Of a stretch of 5,341 bases of DNA, positions 5,185-5,341 are shown in pieces. Numbering within the stretch: the first letter of the stretch is position 1; every line of letters begins with the position of its first letter. The position numbers and the translations under genes were made by a program. Under the pieces are notes generated by a model. It was not told where the DNA came from. It ran no database searches and saw only the letters and a list, made by a program, of their open reading frames with translations. The DNA comes from Chloroflexota bacterium (GTDB taxonomy: Bacteria > Chloroflexota > UBA6077 > JACQUR01). Location of the stretch: the NCBI GenBank assembly GCA_016210245.1, contig JACQUR010000100.1, forward strand, positions 1 to 5,341, given 5' to 3'.

Positions 5185-5341
5185 CCTGGCAGGGGTGCTC
5201 CCGGGTAAAGCCGGGAGCTCAAACGGGAAAGTCCGGTGCAAGGCCGGCGCTGTCCCGCAACTGTAAGTCCGTTCGCAAGGCGGGCGAGCCAGAATACCGG
5301 CCCCTGTCGGTCCGGCAACCTTCGCGAGAGAGGGGATGGAC
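5185..5341 (+). promoter_or_regulatory. Cobalamin (vitamin B12) riboswitch
   Basis: The element has the hallmarks of the AdoCbl-type family. The closing stem pairs GGCAGGGG (5188-5195) with CCCCTGTC (5301-5308), with one G-U. A side hairpin pairs GCTCCCGG (5197-5204) with CCGGGAGC (5211-5218). The core stem pairs CGGGA (5224-5228) with TCCCG (5253-5257) and encloses CCGG-TGCAAGG-CCGG. GCAACTGTAAGTCCG starts at 5257, and the B12 box AGCCAGAATACCGGCC lies at 5287-5302. A likely L5-L13 kissing contact is AAGG (5240-5243) with CCTT (5319-5322). P13 and the expression platform run to or past the right edge. It binds a cobalamin and normally represses a B12 synthesis, salvage or transport gene, or a B12-independent isozyme. 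The controlled gene is not in the window. Confidence 0.96.

Noticed and set aside
5336..5341. ATG at 5336 as the start of the riboswitch-controlled gene
   Set aside because: The purine-rich GAGAGAGGGG abuts the ATG with almost no spacing, and the segment fits the riboswitch P13 arm. Only two codons are visible, so it cannot be supported.
1..5341. CRISPR array, tRNA, rRNA or insertion-sequence ends
   Set aside because: I saw no regularly spaced repeats, no tRNA-like cloverleaf and no transposase or paired terminal repeats in the window.

Overview
The window is GC-rich (roughly two thirds G+C by eye) bacterial DNA with all recognisable genes on the + strand. The taxon is not fixed by any marker gene. 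A short SWIM zinc-finger protein, a type IIG-like restriction remnant and a HemL-like remnant would suit Chloroflexota, but this is a weak inference. Promoter-like sites follow the ordinary sigma-70 pattern (TTGACA / TATACT).

Positions 1-2648 hold a leader with an inverted repeat and a -10 element, followed by two tandem paralogous MFS transporters of the 12-helix drug:H+ antiporter type. They are separated by only 10 bp and are almost certainly co-transcribed. The second copy has lost two family-motif residues that the first retains. Positions 2649-4182 hold a short promoter-bearing gap and a 464-residue SAM-dependent methyltransferase with DPFAGVGTT and TSPPY motifs. It is probably an orphan DNA (N4-cytosine or N6-adenine) methylase with no intact restriction partner in view.

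Positions 4183-4682 look like a gene graveyard. A 15-residue piece resembling the N-terminal region of type IIG restriction-methylase proteins (WEYKGKHK) runs directly, in another frame, into the last ~50-67 codons of a HemL (glutamate-1-semialdehyde aminomutase) gene that has lost its catalytic body.

Positions 4683-5137 form a compact regulated unit. A near-consensus promoter is followed by a possible 15-codon leader peptide with its own Shine-Dalgarno site, and the leader's stop codon overlaps a GNRA-capped terminator-like hairpin. A 92-residue SWIM zinc-finger protein comes next. This arrangement looks like a transcription attenuator, or a small RNA with its own terminator. From 5139 to the end there is a second good promoter, with a 12-bp perfect palindrome in its spacer, driving a clear cobalamin (B12) riboswitch. 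The gene it controls lies beyond the right edge.

The most unusual points are the attenuator-like SWIM leader, the two-gene chimeric remnant beside the orphan methylase, and the asymmetric motif loss in the tandem transporters. Nothing here amounts to a demonstrated new system.
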